Shown: positions 53,414 to 63,170 of the stretch, in pieces
Position numbering within the stretch: position 1 is the first letter of the stretch
Layout of the letters: every line of letters begins with the position of its first letter
Program-made: the position numbers and the translations under genes
Assembly: GCF_006937785.1 (NCBI RefSeq)
Contig: NZ_SJEE01000005.1
Span: 124,001 to 188,000, forward strand
Direction: 5' to 3'
DNA from: Pseudanabaena sp. UWO311
GTDB taxonomy: Bacteria > Cyanobacteriota > Cyanobacteriia > Pseudanabaenales > Pseudanabaenaceae
Length of the DNA stretch: 64,000 nt
The notes under the pieces: model-generated
What the model saw: the letters and a program-made list of their open reading frames with translations, nothing else
Database searches by the model: none
Told to the model about the DNA's origin: nothing

Positions 53414-54430
53414 TTAAACTGTCGCGAGTACAGGTTCTTCAAGTTTGGCTAGTCTCTCAGCTAGTAACTCCTCTAAAGTGACTAGAGCTTTAGAGAATCC
53501 TTTGATGCCTTCGTCAAGTTTCTCAGATGCCATCCGATCGCTTACGTGCATCGCCTCAAAAGTAGCTTTATCCATAGGGATCTTGACCACATCAGACTGA
53601 GATGCGATCGCGGGATCGAGTTTACGTACTAGTTCCCCTTGAGTATGATGCAGCTCATCCAGCAAAGCAGGAGAAATTGTTAATAAATCACAGCCTGCAA
53701 GTTCCACAATCTCGCCCATATTGCGAAAACTCGCACCCATAATTTCAGTTTTATACCCAAACTTTTTATAGTAGTTATAAATTTTTGAGACGGACAATAC
53801 ACCTGGATCTTCGGCGGCTGCATAGCCATCGCGACCCGTATCTTTTTTGTACCAATCAAGAATTCGTCCCACAAAAGGCGAAATTAACTTTACCCCCGCT
53901 TCGGCACAGGCGATCGCTTGGTGCAACCCAAACAATAAGGTCAAATTGCAATGAATTCCTTCTTTCTCTAGTGATTCCGCCGCTTTGATCCCCTCCCATG
54001 TTGACGCGATTTTGATCAAAATGCGATCGCGAGAAATACCATGAGCTTCATATTGCGAAATCAAATAATGTGCTTTTTCTAAAGTTGCAGCCGTGTCATA
54101 AGACAACCTTGCATCCACTTCTGTCGAAACTCGCCCTGGGATAGTTTGTAAAATTCTCATGCCAAATGCGATCGCCAAGCGATCGAAAGCCAAAGAAACC
54201 ACTTGAGCAGGCTTAGCATCTTTGCCAAGTTCAGTTCTTGCTTCAAGGAGAGTTTCATCGACAATTTCTTGATATTGCGGCATTTGGGCAGCTGCCGTAA
54301 TCAAAGAAGGGTTTGTGGTTGCATCTTGAGGTTTTACCATCTCAATTGCATGGATATCACCTGTATCGGCAACCACAACTGTCATTTCACGTAACTGATC
54401 GAGAAAACTTTTGGGCAAATCACTAGGCAT
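53414..54430 (-). CDS. tal: Transaldolase
   Basis: Transfers dihydroxyacetone units between sugar phosphates in the pentose phosphate network. 338 residues from ATG 54430, selected because GGAGG lies 7 nt upstream, better than ATG 54454. Signature DATTNPSLI near 36-44 and the Schiff-base Lys in [13 protein letters not shown]. The length and sequence correspond to the TalB class; no fused glucose-6-phosphate isomerase or EF-hand extension is present. Confidence 0.95.
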   Translation of the reverse strand: MPSDLPKSFLDQLREMTVVVADTGDIHAIEMVKPQDATTNPSLITAAAQMPQYQEIVDETLLEARTELGKDAKPAQVVSLAFDRLAIAFGMRILQTIPGRVSTEVDARLSYDTAATLEKAHYLISQYEAHGISRDRILIKIASTWEGIKAAESLEKEGIHCNLTLLFGLHQAIACAEAGVKLISPFVGRILDWYKKDTGRDGYAAAEDPGVLSVSKIYNYYKKFGYKTEIMGASFRNMGEIVELAGCDLLTISPALLDELHHTQGELVRKLDPAIASQSDVVKIPMDKATFEAMHVSDRMASEKLDEGIKGFSKALVTLEELLAERLAKLEEPVLATV

Positions 54431-54928
54431 AATATCCTCCATAGCGCCAGTCATTACTGGCTACCTTTGCTAGCCTATCTTAGCCTCAACTGCTTTGAGA
54501 CTTTTGAAACCTTTAGAGTAATTACAAGATCAAAGAGTAAAAAGGTTGCTTGGCAACCCATTTACCCTTACAAAGCAAATAAGATTATTTGCTTTGATCT
54601 AACTCAAGCTTCATGACAATAGCTGTAAATAAAATTCAAACATTTAATAAAGTTTTGTTAAGAAAATCTCAAAGACTTTTTACTTTGCAAAGCAAAACTG
54701 TACATCTCAATTTATTGCAGCGCAAAGGATTGAGCAAAATAGAGACATTCTAAACAATTGTTACAAAGACTCTAGAGCGACACAAACGTAAATCTATAAT
54801 TACGTCATCGTGGCTTAGGTTCTCTTATTAAAGCAGTACTTATCTCATTTATAGATTCAGCACTATGAGAGAACTAGCCTAATCGTTTAATCTACTTTGT
54901 CTTAACAGTCTGAGAGAGGAAAATTTAC
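54431..54928. other. Divergent leader region of tal and psaA
   Basis: Nearly 500 bp, AT-rich. It holds the compound inverted repeat 54527-54600. TTGTTACAAAG at 54758-54768 resembles a single half of an HLR1-type light-response site, but no full tandem pair was seen. Multiple psaA promoters are known in other cyanobacteria. Confidence 0.55.
54527..54600. repeat. Three-stem inverted repeat upstream of psaA
   Basis: Outer arms AGATCAAAG / CTTTGATCT enclose hairpins GGTTGC-TTG-GCAACC and CAAAGCAAATA-AGAT-TATTTGCTTTG, giving a cruciform-like structure between two divergent genes. Confidence 0.7.
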
Positions 54929-57181
54929 ATGACAATGACTCCTCAAAAGCCAGACACAGAGGTAAAGGTATCGGTTGATCGTGACGTAGTACCTACTTCT
55001 TTCGAGAAGTGGGGACAACCTGGTCACTTTGATCGCACCTTAAAGAAGGGTCCAAAGACAACCACATGGATTTGGGATCTTCATGCCAATGTGCATGACT
55101 TTGACAGTTTCACAACCGAAGAAGATACTGCTCGTAAGATCTTCTCTGCTCACTTTGGGCATCTAGGTATTATTTTTATCTGGCTCAGTGGTATGTATTA
55201 CCACGGCGCAAAATTCTCCAACTACACTGGTTGGCTTGCCGATCCAGTCAACATTAAACCCAGCGCTCAAGTGGTCTGGAATGTTGTCGGTCAAGATATC
55301 TTGAACGGCGATGTTGGCGGCGGTTTCCAAGGTATTCAAATCACTTCTGGTTTGTTCCACCTTTGGAGAGCATCTGGTATCACCACGGAGTATCAACTCC
55401 TCTGCACCGCAATTGGCGGTTTGGTGATGGCTGGTTTAATGTTCTTCGCTGGTTGGTTTCACTACCACAAGGCAGCTCCTAAACTTGAGTGGTTTAAGAA
55501 TGCTGAATCGATGATGAACCACCACTTGGCTGGTTTACTCGGTTTGGGTTCACTCTCTTGGGCTGGACATCAGATCCATGTATCGATTCCTATCAACTAT
55601 TACCTTGATAAGGGCGTACCAGCGGATCAGATTCCTTTACCTCATGAGTTTATTTTCCATCCTGAGCTAATGGCAAAAATCTTCCCTAGCTTTGCTCAGG
55701 GTCTAACACCTTTCTTCACATTGAATTGGGGTGTTTATGCAGATTTCTTGACATTCAAAGGTGGATTGAATCCTCAAACTGGTTCTTTGTGGCTAACTGA
55801 CCAAGCTCACCATCACCTTGCGATCGCGACACTTTTCATCATCGCTGGACACATGTACCGCACCAACTTTGGTATCGGTCACAGCATGAAGGAAATCCTT
55901 GAAGCTCACAAGGGACCTTTAACTGGCGAAGGTCACAAGGGTCTATACGAAATTTTGACCTCTTCTTGGCATGCACAACTAGCAGTTAACTTGGCTTTGT
56001 TGGGCTCATTGAGCATAATCGTCGCTCAGCATATGTACGCGATGCCTGCTTATCCTTACATTGCCACTAGCTACGCTACCCAAGTTTCGCTATTTACACA
56101 CCACATGTGGATTGGCGGCTTCTGTATCTGTGGTGCTGCTGCTCACGCTGGCATTTTCATGGTTCGTGACTACGATCCTGCTAAGAATGTAAACAACTTG
56201 CTCGATCGCATGTTGCGCCAACGCGATGCAATCATCTCTCACCTTAACTGGGTATGTATCTTCCTTGGCTTCCACAGCTTTGGTCTTTACATCCACAACG
56301 ACACTATGCGTGCATTGGGTCGTCCTCAAGATATGTTCTCCGATACCGCAATTCAGTTGAAGCCTGTCTTCGCTAACTGGGTTCAAGGTATCCATGCTGC
56401 TGCTGCTGGTTCAACTGCTCCTTACGCAACTTCTGGCGTTAGCCCCATCTTCGGTGGCGACACTCTTGTAGTTGGTGGCAAAGTTGCAATGGCTCACATG
56501 GCTCTTGGTACTGCTGACTTCTTGGTTCATCACATCCATGCGTTTACCATTCACGTTACTGTCTTGATCTTGCTGAAAGGCGTGCTTTATGCCCGCAGCT
56601 CTCGCTTGGTTCCAGACAAAGCTGAACTTGGTTTCCGCTTCCCTTGCGACGGTCCTGGTCGTGGTGGCACATGTCAAGTTTCGGCATGGGATCACGTATT
56701 CCTCGGTCTTTTCTGGATGTACAACTGTATCTCAGTTGTAATCTTCCACTTCTCTTGGAAAATGCAGTCTGATATTTTCGGTACTGTTGACGCAAGTGGC
56801 ACAATCACTAACATGGCTGGCGGTAACTTTGCACAGAGTGCATTGACCATCAACGGTTGGTTGCGTGACTTCTTGTGGGCTCAAGCTTCCAACGTTATTC
56901 AATCCTACGGTTCGGCATTGTCGGCTTACGGTTTGATCTTCTTGGGCGCTCACTTCATCTGGGCTTTCAGCCTTATGTTCCTGTTCAGTGGCCGTGGTTA
57001 CTGGCAAGAACTAATTGAGTCAATCGTTTGGGCACATAACAAGCTCAACGTTGCTCCAGCTATTTCTCCTCGCGCTTTGAGCATCACTCAAGGTCGTGCT
57101 GTGGGTCTAGCTCACTACCTATTAGGTGGAATTGCCACAACTTGGGCATTCTTCCTAGCCCGTTACGGTGCACTTGGCTAA
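54929..57181 (+). CDS. psaA: Photosystem I core protein PsaA
   Basis: One of the two reaction-centre subunits that bind P700, most antenna chlorophylls, phylloquinone and the FX iron-sulfur cluster. 750 residues, eleven expected transmembrane helices. The FX loop [18 protein letters not shown] is near residues 570-587 with its two Cys. Many His-containing chlorophyll sites ([14 protein letters not shown]) are visible. GAGAGGAAAA precedes the ATG. psaB follows 25 bp downstream, the usual dicistronic order. Confidence 0.99.
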   Translation: MTMTPQKPDTEVKVSVDRDVVPTSFEKWGQPGHFDRTLKKGPKTTTWIWDLHANVHDFDSFTTEEDTARKIFSAHFGHLGIIFIWLSGMYYHGAKFSNYTGWLADPVNIKPSAQVVWNVVGQDILNGDVGGGFQGIQITSGLFHLWRASGITTEYQLLCTAIGGLVMAGLMFFAGWFHYHKAAPKLEWFKNAESMMNHHLAGLLGLGSLSWAGHQIHVSIPINYYLDKGVPADQIPLPHEFIFHPELMAKIFPSFAQGLTPFFTLNWGVYADFLTFKGGLNPQTGSLWLTDQAHHHLAIATLFIIAGHMYRTNFGIGHSMKEILEAHKGPLTGEGHKGLYEILTSSWHAQLAVNLALLGSLSIIVAQHMYAMPAYPYIATSYATQVSLFTHHMWIGGFCICGAAAHAGIFMVRDYDPAKNVNNLLDRMLRQRDAIISHLNWVCIFLGFHSFGLYIHNDTMRALGRPQDMFSDTAIQLKPVFANWVQGIHAAAAGSTAPYATSGVSPIFGGDTLVVGGKVAMAHMALGTADFLVHHIHAFTIHVTVLILLKGVLYARSSRLVPDKAELGFRFPCDGPGRGGTCQVSAWDHVFLGLFWMYNCISVVIFHFSWKMQSDIFGTVDASGTITNMAGGNFAQSALTINGWLRDFLWAQASNVIQSYGSALSAYGLIFLGAHFIWAFSLMFLFSGRGYWQELIESIVWAHNKLNVAPAISPRALSITQGRAVGLAHYLLGGIATTWAFFLARYGALG

Positions 57182-57206
57182 TATTAACGGAGAAATTGAA
57201 GTAATT

Positions 57207-59423
57207 ATGGCAACGAAATTTCCTAAGTTTAGCCAGGCTCTCGCACAGGATCCAACAACCCGTCGGATCTGGTATGCGATCGCCACAGCGAACGATTTTG
57301 AAAGTCACGATGGTGTTACTGAAGAAAGTCTTTACCAAAAGATTTTTGCTTCACACTTCGGTCATTTGGCAATCATCTTCCTGTGGACATCTGGCAACCT
57401 GTTTCACGTAGCGTGGCAGGGTAACTTCGAGCAATGGATTCAAAATCCTCTCACCACACGTCCGATCGCCCATGCGATTTGGGATCCTCACTTCGGTAAG
57501 GCGGCTGTTGAAGCATTCACTCAAACTGATGCTGCTGGCCCCGTAAACATCGCTTATTCGGGTGTTTACCACTGGTGGTACACCATCGGTATGCGTACCA
57601 ACGCTGAACTATTTACTGGTGCTATCTGGATGCTAGTATTTGCATCGATTCTGCTTTTTGCAGGTTGGTTGCACTTACAGCCTAGTTTCCGTCCTAGCCT
57701 TTCTTGGTTCAAGAATGCTGAATCTCGTCTAAACCACCACTTGGCTGGTTTGTTCGGAGCTAGCTCTTTGGCTTGGACTGGTCACATGGTTCACGTTGCG
57801 ATTCCTGAGTCTCGCGGTATTCATGTCGGTTGGGACAACTTCTTGAGCGTTCCTCCTCATCCAGCAGGGCTTGCGCCTTTCTTCACAGGCAACTGGGGCG
57901 TATATGCTCAGAATCCTGATACTGCAGGTCATGTGTTTGGTTCATCTCAAGGTGCTGGTACTGCAATCTTGACTTTCCTTGGTGGTTTCCATCCTCAAAC
58001 TGAGTCTCTTTGGATGACTGACATCGCGCATCACCACTTGGCGATCGCTGTATTGTTCATCATTGCTGGTCACATGTACCGTACTAATTTTGGTATTGGT
58101 CACAGTATCAAAGAAATCTTGAATGCTCACAATCCTCCTAAAGGCACTCCTTTCGGCGGTGCGTTAGGCGCTGGACACAAGGGCTTGTATGACACAATCA
58201 ACAACTCCTTGCACTTCCAACTAGGCTTGGCTCTTGCTTCTTTGGGTGTAATCACATCATTAGTCGCTCAGCACATGTACTCGATGCCTTCCTATGCGTT
58301 TATCGCTAAGGACTTCACCACTCAAGCTGCTCTATATACTCATCACCAATATATTGCTGGTTTCTTGATGGTCGGTGCATTTGCTCACGGTGCGATCTTC
58401 TTCGTTCGTGACTACGATCCTGAAGCTAACAAAGACAATGTGCTTGCACGTATGCTTGAGCACAAAGAAGCGATCATCTCTCACCTTAGCTGGGTATCTC
58501 TTTTCTTAGGCTTCCACACTCTTGGTATCTACGTTCATAACGATGTAATGCAAGCGTTTGGCACTCCAGAAAAGCAAATCTTGATCGAGCCTGTATTCGC
58601 ACAGTGGATTCAAGCCGCTCACGGTAAGGCTCTCTATGGTTTTGATGTATTGCTTTCCAATGCTTCAAGCATTCCTTCAAATGCTGGTGCTGCTTGGCTA
58701 CCTGGTTGGTTAGCTGGAATTAATGCTGGAGACAACTCGTTGTTCCTTCAAATTGGTCCTGGCGACTTCTTGGTTCACCATGCGATCGCTCTAGGTCTAC
58801 ACACCACCACCTTGATCTTGGTTAAGGGTGCGTTGGATGCTCGTGGATCTAAGCTTATGCCAGACAAGAAAGACTTCGGGTACAGCTTCCCTTGCGACGG
58901 CCCTGGTCGTGGCGGTACTTGCGATATCTCGGCATGGGATTCCTTCTACCTCGCTATGTTCTGGATGTTGAATACCATTGGTTGGACAACCTTCTACTGG
59001 CACTGGAAACACCTCGGTGTATGGCAAGGTAACGTTGCTCAGTTCAACGAATCCTCGGTCACCATCATGGGCTGGCTCCGTGACTACCTATGGCTCAACT
59101 CTGCTCAGTTGATCAATGGCTATAACCCCTATGGCATGAACAATATCTCTGTTTGGGCTTGGATGTTCCTCTTCGGACACCTAGTTTGGGCAACTGGATT
59201 CATGTTCTTGATCTCTTGGCGTGGTTATTGGCAAGAATTGATCGAAACCCTTGTATGGGCGCACCAACGCACACCTCTTGCAAGTTTGGTTCAGTGGAAA
59301 GACAAGCCTGTGGCTCTCTCCATCGTTCAAGCTCGTTTGGTTGGCTTGGCTCACTTCACGATTGGATACATACTCACGTATGCAGCCTTCTTGATCGCCT
59401 CAACAGCAACGGCTTTCGGTTAA
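57207..59423 (+). CDS. psaB: Photosystem I core protein PsaB
   Basis: The partner of PsaA in the P700 heterodimer. 738 residues from ATG 57207 ([14 protein letters not shown]), with GGAGAA about 15 nt upstream; the longer frame starting at 57168 overlaps psaA and lacks conservation. FX loop [18 protein letters not shown] near 556-573, and the helix motifs [25 protein letters not shown] are typical. A strong terminator ends the operon. Confidence 0.99.
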   Translation: MATKFPKFSQALAQDPTTRRIWYAIATANDFESHDGVTEESLYQKIFASHFGHLAIIFLWTSGNLFHVAWQGNFEQWIQNPLTTRPIAHAIWDPHFGKAAVEAFTQTDAAGPVNIAYSGVYHWWYTIGMRTNAELFTGAIWMLVFASILLFAGWLHLQPSFRPSLSWFKNAESRLNHHLAGLFGASSLAWTGHMVHVAIPESRGIHVGWDNFLSVPPHPAGLAPFFTGNWGVYAQNPDTAGHVFGSSQGAGTAILTFLGGFHPQTESLWMTDIAHHHLAIAVLFIIAGHMYRTNFGIGHSIKEILNAHNPPKGTPFGGALGAGHKGLYDTINNSLHFQLGLALASLGVITSLVAQHMYSMPSYAFIAKDFTTQAALYTHHQYIAGFLMVGAFAHGAIFFVRDYDPEANKDNVLARMLEHKEAIISHLSWVSLFLGFHTLGIYVHNDVMQAFGTPEKQILIEPVFAQWIQAAHGKALYGFDVLLSNASSIPSNAGAAWLPGWLAGINAGDNSLFLQIGPGDFLVHHAIALGLHTTTLILVKGALDARGSKLMPDKKDFGYSFPCDGPGRGGTCDISAWDSFYLAMFWMLNTIGWTTFYWHWKHLGVWQGNVAQFNESSVTIMGWLRDYLWLNSAQLINGYNPYGMNNISVWAWMFLFGHLVWATGFMFLISWRGYWQELIETLVWAHQRTPLASLVQWKDKPVALSIVQARLVGLAHFTIGYILTYAAFLIASTATAFG

Positions 59424-59442
59424 TCTAGCTTGCGAGTTAAAT

Positions 59443-59476
59443 AAAAAATCCCTCACAGCAATGTGGGGGATTTTTT
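59443..59476 (+). terminator. Terminator of the psaAB operon
   Basis: AAAAAATCCCTCAC-AGCAAT-GTGGGGGATTTTTT, 14-bp arms with one G-T pair and a T-run. Confidence 0.88.
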
Positions 59477-59517
59477 TGTAAAAGCTATAATATCTAATAT
59501 TTATAAGAGTGGCGAAT

Positions 59518-59891
59518 ATGACAGCTATTCAAGACAAGTCAGATATTGTCCGTACAGAAAGAGGACTTAGTATTAATGGTACTCGGATTACTCTGTATGA
59601 TTTGATGGATTATATTCATGCTGGTTATCCTGTAAAGTTAATTCGCAATTATTTTTTTATATTACTGATCAACAATTTAATGCAGCGATCGCCTATATTG
59701 AAAATCATCATGAGCAGGTTGAGGCGGAATATCAACAGATTTTGCAAGAATCTGTGGTAAATCGACATTATTGGGAAGAAATTAATAAAGAGAGATTTGC
59801 TCAAGTCACTAAACGCGATTCTAAACCTGAAAATAAAAAAGCATGGGAAAAACTGCAAAGTTGGAAAGCTAGACTAGCCACTGAGGCATGA
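59518..59891 (+). pseudogene. DUF433-type antitoxin, frameshifted at a T7 run
   Basis: From ATG 59518 the frame reads MTAIQDKSDIVRTERGLSINGTRITLYDLMDYIHAGYPVK, typical of DUF433 antitoxin-like DNA-binding proteins. At T7 (59652-59658) the frame is lost; in the next frame it continues YITDQQFNAAIAYIENHHEQVEAEYQQIL to LATEA and a TGA that overlaps the toxin ATG (ATGA). An extra T or two fewer would restore about 124 residues. It may be a sequencing error, a true mutation, or a slippery site. Confidence 0.8.
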
Positions 59892-60316
59892 AGTTTTTAA
59901 TTGATTACAATCTCAAAGGTAAATCTTTAATCCTTTGGGATGTTGTTGCCTCTGAAGGTTGGCTGGAGCTAATACAAATTAAATTTCTGCAATTTGAGGA
60001 TGTGGGTTTACCTCGTGATAGTAGCGATCTAGTTGTCTGGGATTTTGCTCAACAAAGTCAAATGATTTTGATTACTGCTAATAGAAATATGAAGGGAAAA
60101 ACTTCTTTAGAGCAGACAGTTCGTGAAAGAAATACAGATATCAGTCTTCCAGTTGTGACCATTAGTAATGTGGATCGACTTGATGAGAAAGTGTATCGAG
60201 AAAAATGTGTGGCTAGTTTGATAGAAATTAGTCTTGATATAGATAACTATTTAAGGGCTGGTCGTATTTTTTATTCCTTAATTATTGTTAGTATCTTGAA
60301 TTTTTATTTAGGATAA
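59888..60316 (+). CDS. DUF5615-type PIN-like toxin, C-terminus possibly frameshifted
   Basis: A 142-residue protein beginning MKFLIDYNLKG with the PIN-like Asp of the DUF5615 fold, then GLPRDSSDLVVWDFAQQSQMILITANRN, typical of the toxin that follows DUF433 genes. Its ATG overlaps the antitoxin stop. The end reads AGRIFYSLIIVSILNFYLG; removing one T from the T6 run (60267-60272) gives AGRIFIP and a stop, the ending familiar in this family, so the last about 13 residues may be an artefact or a mutation. Confidence 0.82.
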   Translation: MKFLIDYNLKGKSLILWDVVASEGWLELIQIKFLQFEDVGLPRDSSDLVVWDFAQQSQMILITANRNMKGKTSLEQTVRERNTDISLPVVTISNVDRLDEKVYREKCVASLIEISLDIDNYLRAGRIFYSLIIVSILNFYLG

Positions 60317-60465
60317 AGCTTACTAAAAATAGAGCCTATTAAATAACCATTTTGTCTTCATACTTTACAAGGTTTGCAGCACTCAAATATCTTGATGTAT
60401 ATGCTAGACTGCATAGCTAATTTGTCTAATACAATCCATCCTAGGCGCAAGAGTAATTGAAATTT

Positions 60466-61566
60466 ATGAGAATGCGATCGCAAAGTCTTTTATCTTCTTT
60501 TGTGAATGTTGCGATCGCCGCAAATGTTTATACTTTTATTTCGCTAAGCTGGAGTACTCAAAACCATATCTTTGAGGCAAATGCTCAGGAAGTAAAGGTA
60601 AATTCTGCCAATAAATCAAATCCTAATCGTTTTTTATTCATAGATTTACAAAAACATTGGTCGCGCTTGTTTGTTGAAGGTTTATTGTCTCAGCCAGCTT
60701 TGAATGCTGCTTTAGTTAATCCTGATTCAATTAGCCAATTTCAGCCCGATCGCCCCATTACCCGCGCTGAACTTTCTAACTTGCTAGAGATCGCCTTTGC
60801 TAACCGCAATGCACCAAGAATTACCACAAGACTCAATGACTTTGCCACCAAAGCTGAAGTATTAGTGGCAATCTCCAGTCAGCTTAGTCTGAATAGCAAA
60901 GCTCACAAAACGCCTCAGACATATTTGCTATCAATGTATCGTGATGCCTTGAAAGTCCCTGACTATGCTATTCCTGCGATCGCAATACTTACCCAACAAG
61001 GCTTAGTCACTAATTATCCAGATCCTCGTGTTCTCGCACCTACTACGGCGATTACTAAAAGTGAACTTGTAGTACTTCTTTATCAAGCTCTGGCTTATCA
61101 AAAGAAATTGCCAGCTCTTGGCTCACTCTATACAATTAATCCCAATCGGCAACTGTGGGATCGTGAACTGATGCAAATAACTCGTCTCGAAGTTAGCATC
61201 AGCAAGCGCAAAGTTACTGCCTTTCATGGTGAAATCCCCTTAAAAACATATCCTGTAGCTGTTGGAAAGGAAGGCTGGAGCACCCCAATCGGCAATCACC
61301 GTGTTTTAGAGACTATTGAGTATCCTGCTTGGCAAAATCCTTTTACGGGTGACGTAATTCCTAGCAAAGATCCTGAAAATCCCTTAGGCGATCGCTGGAT
61401 TGGCTTTTGGACAAATGGGAAGGATTGGTCTGGCTTTCATGGCACACCTAACCGCGCTTCGGTGGGCACAGCTGCATCTCATGGCTGTATCCGTATGTAC
61501 AACGAAGATGTTCGCGAATTATTTAGCCAAGTGACCGTGGGAACTATAGTGAGAGTATCACCATAA
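60466..61566 (+). CDS. SLH-domain L,D-transpeptidase
   Basis: About 366 residues from ATG 60466 (ATG 60472 and TTG 60457 are alternatives). Signal peptide with core LLSSFVNVAIAANVYTFISLSW. Two or more SLH-like segments (FIDLQKHWSRLFVEGLL, FQPDRPITRAELSNLLEIA, VTNYPDPRVLAPTTAITKSELVVLLYQAL) for cell-wall polymer binding, then a YkuD catalytic domain (about 240-366) with HGTPNRASVGTAASHGCIRM carrying the catalytic Cys. It would act on peptidoglycan cross-links in the envelope. Confidence 0.93.
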   Translation: MRMRSQSLLSSFVNVAIAANVYTFISLSWSTQNHIFEANAQEVKVNSANKSNPNRFLFIDLQKHWSRLFVEGLLSQPALNAALVNPDSISQFQPDRPITRAELSNLLEIAFANRNAPRITTRLNDFATKAEVLVAISSQLSLNSKAHKTPQTYLLSMYRDALKVPDYAIPAIAILTQQGLVTNYPDPRVLAPTTAITKSELVVLLYQALAYQKKLPALGSLYTINPNRQLWDRELMQITRLEVSISKRKVTAFHGEIPLKTYPVAVGKEGWSTPIGNHRVLETIEYPAWQNPFTGDVIPSKDPENPLGDRWIGFWTNGKDWSGFHGTPNRASVGTAASHGCIRMYNEDVRELFSQVTVGTIVRVSP

Positions 61567-61595
61567 AAAAGGGGGCGCTTTGCGTCCCCTTTTTT
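61565..61595. terminator. Terminator between the transpeptidase and MBL genes
   Basis: AAAAAAGGGGGCGC-TTT-GCGTCCCCTTTTTT, 14-bp arms with one mismatch; serves the two convergent genes. Confidence 0.88.
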
Positions 61596-61600
61596 ATTTT

Positions 61601-62383
61601 TTAAGCTTTTAAAACCCGCACTACAGTGGTTTGAGGCAAGCTACCTGCATTCAGCTCTAGAGTTGAGCCTTCAAGTTTACGCACACTATCAGGGGGCATG
61701 AGCGCGAGGAACTCATCTACCGATGCTAATTGGCAAGAATTACTGGATTTGTCAGTACGGTAATAAGTGGGGATGACAATTCGTGGATTAAGCTCTTGCA
61801 CGATCGCCCTAGCTTCAACAGGAGAATAAGCTTTTAGTTGCATCGGATCTGTACCTTGAGCATTACCGCCAATCGGCAAAATCAAAACATCGGGACGACC
61901 CATTAAAATTCTTTGAGAGGCGGTGATAGGAGCTGCGGCTCCGCCTAAATGCAAGACAAAAATACCTGATTGTTTCCATCGCCATGCCACATTGCGTCCA
62001 AATCTGCGACCACCAATGCGATCGTGATCCATTGTAATGCCTTGAAGATTAATCCCCTTCAGGTTATAAGAACCTGGCTCAGACAAAACTCGAGTATCTT
62101 TGGGGAGGTTCTCCAAATATCCTTCGTCAAGCAGCCGAGAACTAATCAGGATATAGTCAGATTTTGCTGTAGGAGAAGTCAATTTGGCAGTACAACCAGC
62201 AGGACGAAAAGGATGTGTTAAAAAACTGACACTATCTCCTGAGATCAAGAATGACAGATGCCCCATCCACTGAAGTCTTAGGGTTGAATTCGTTTGTGAA
62301 TTAGCTGCATCAGCAATGATTCCTGCGGTAAATGCTGATATTAGTCCACCTTGAGCGAGTCGAAGAATTTGTCTGCGGCGCAT
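61601..62383 (-). CDS. Tat-exported MBL-fold protein with degenerate metal site
   Basis: A 260-residue protein. MRRRQILRLAQGGLISAFTAG fits a twin-arginine signal. The metallo-beta-lactamase fold is suggested by LRLQWMGHLSFLISG, HLGGAAAP and IVIPTYYRT, but the HxHxDH motif is replaced by LISSRLLDEG, so classical zinc binding looks impossible. The conserved MDHDRIGGRRFGRNVAWRW block belongs to a cyanobacterial branch. Role unknown, likely periplasmic. Confidence 0.83.
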   Translation of the reverse strand: MRRRQILRLAQGGLISAFTAGIIADAANSQTNSTLRLQWMGHLSFLISGDSVSFLTHPFRPAGCTAKLTSPTAKSDYILISSRLLDEGYLENLPKDTRVLSEPGSYNLKGINLQGITMDHDRIGGRRFGRNVAWRWKQSGIFVLHLGGAAAPITASQRILMGRPDVLILPIGGNAQGTDPMQLKAYSPVEARAIVQELNPRIVIPTYYRTDKSSNSCQLASVDEFLALMPPDSVRKLEGSTLELNAGSLPQTTVVRVLKA

Positions 62384-62446
62384 GTTGTTTAGTTAATTGA
62401 TTATTTTGGGTTATGTGGAGAATGTTTTACAACGGTACTTAAATTA

Positions 62447-63046
62447 TTAGACTATGACGCTTAATCCTTTTAGGAAGTTTCGCAGCAAGTCTTTGCCTGC
62501 CTCAGTTAAGATGCTTTCAGGATGGAATTGTACGCCTTGAACGTGAGGATATTGTTTATGTCGGACTCCCATGATTATGTCATCTTCAGTCCATGCTGTA
62601 ACTTCAAGTACATCTGGACAGTTGTGACGATCAATAACCAAACTATGATAGCGAGTTGCCGTAAACGGATTGGCTAGTCCTGCCAAAATACCGACTCCAG
62701 TGTGATAAATTTGTGAGGTCTTGCCATGCATTAAGTAAGGTGCAGAGACAACTTTGCCACCATACATCAAACCCATACTCTGATGACCGAGACATACACC
62801 TAATATCGGAGTATTTGCATCCATTTCTCGAATAATATCTAGCGATACCCCCGCTTCTTCGGGACGACCAGGTCCTGGTGAAATTACGACTCCTGCAGGT
62901 CGAAGTTGTTTAACTTCTTCGATGCTTATTTCGTCATTTCGTTTAACTATAATTTCTCCTAATGTGGGGAATTCGGGTAATAATTCTCCAAGGTACTGTA
63001 CAAGGTTATAGGTAAAGCTGTCGTAATTGTCGATAACGAGAATCAT
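62447..63046 (-). CDS. trpG: Anthranilate / aminodeoxychorismate synthase component II (GATase)
   Basis: Supplies ammonia from glutamine to component I for tryptophan (or folate) synthesis. 199 residues, class I GATase: [31 protein letters not shown], the nucleophile Cys85 in GVCLGHQ, and QGVQFHPES with the His and Glu. TrpG and PabA cannot be separated by sequence reading; one protein may serve both. No trpE is adjacent. Confidence 0.92.
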   Translation of the reverse strand: MILVIDNYDSFTYNLVQYLGELLPEFPTLGEIIVKRNDEISIEEVKQLRPAGVVISPGPGRPEEAGVSLDIIREMDANTPILGVCLGHQSMGLMYGGKVVSAPYLMHGKTSQIYHTGVGILAGLANPFTATRYHSLVIDRHNCPDVLEVTAWTEDDIIMGVRHKQYPHVQGVQFHPESILTEAGKDLLRNFLKGLSVIV

Positions 63047-63170
63047 GTTTACAGGGCTTGTATTGCTTGTTTTTTGAAGCTTTGGACTTAATAGAGATCG
63101 CTAATTTTTTGCTTAAATTTAGCCTTATCAATTTAACATTCTTTATCAAGAATTCAGACCAGAAAAGATT

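Noticed and set aside
54758-54775. HLR1-type RpaB site before psaA
   Set aside because: Only one TTACAAAG-like half is visible; the second direct copy with 2-bp spacing is missing.
61601-62383. Calling the MBL-fold gene an active metal hydrolase
   Set aside because: The HxHxDH motif is absent, so zinc-dependent hydrolysis cannot be claimed.
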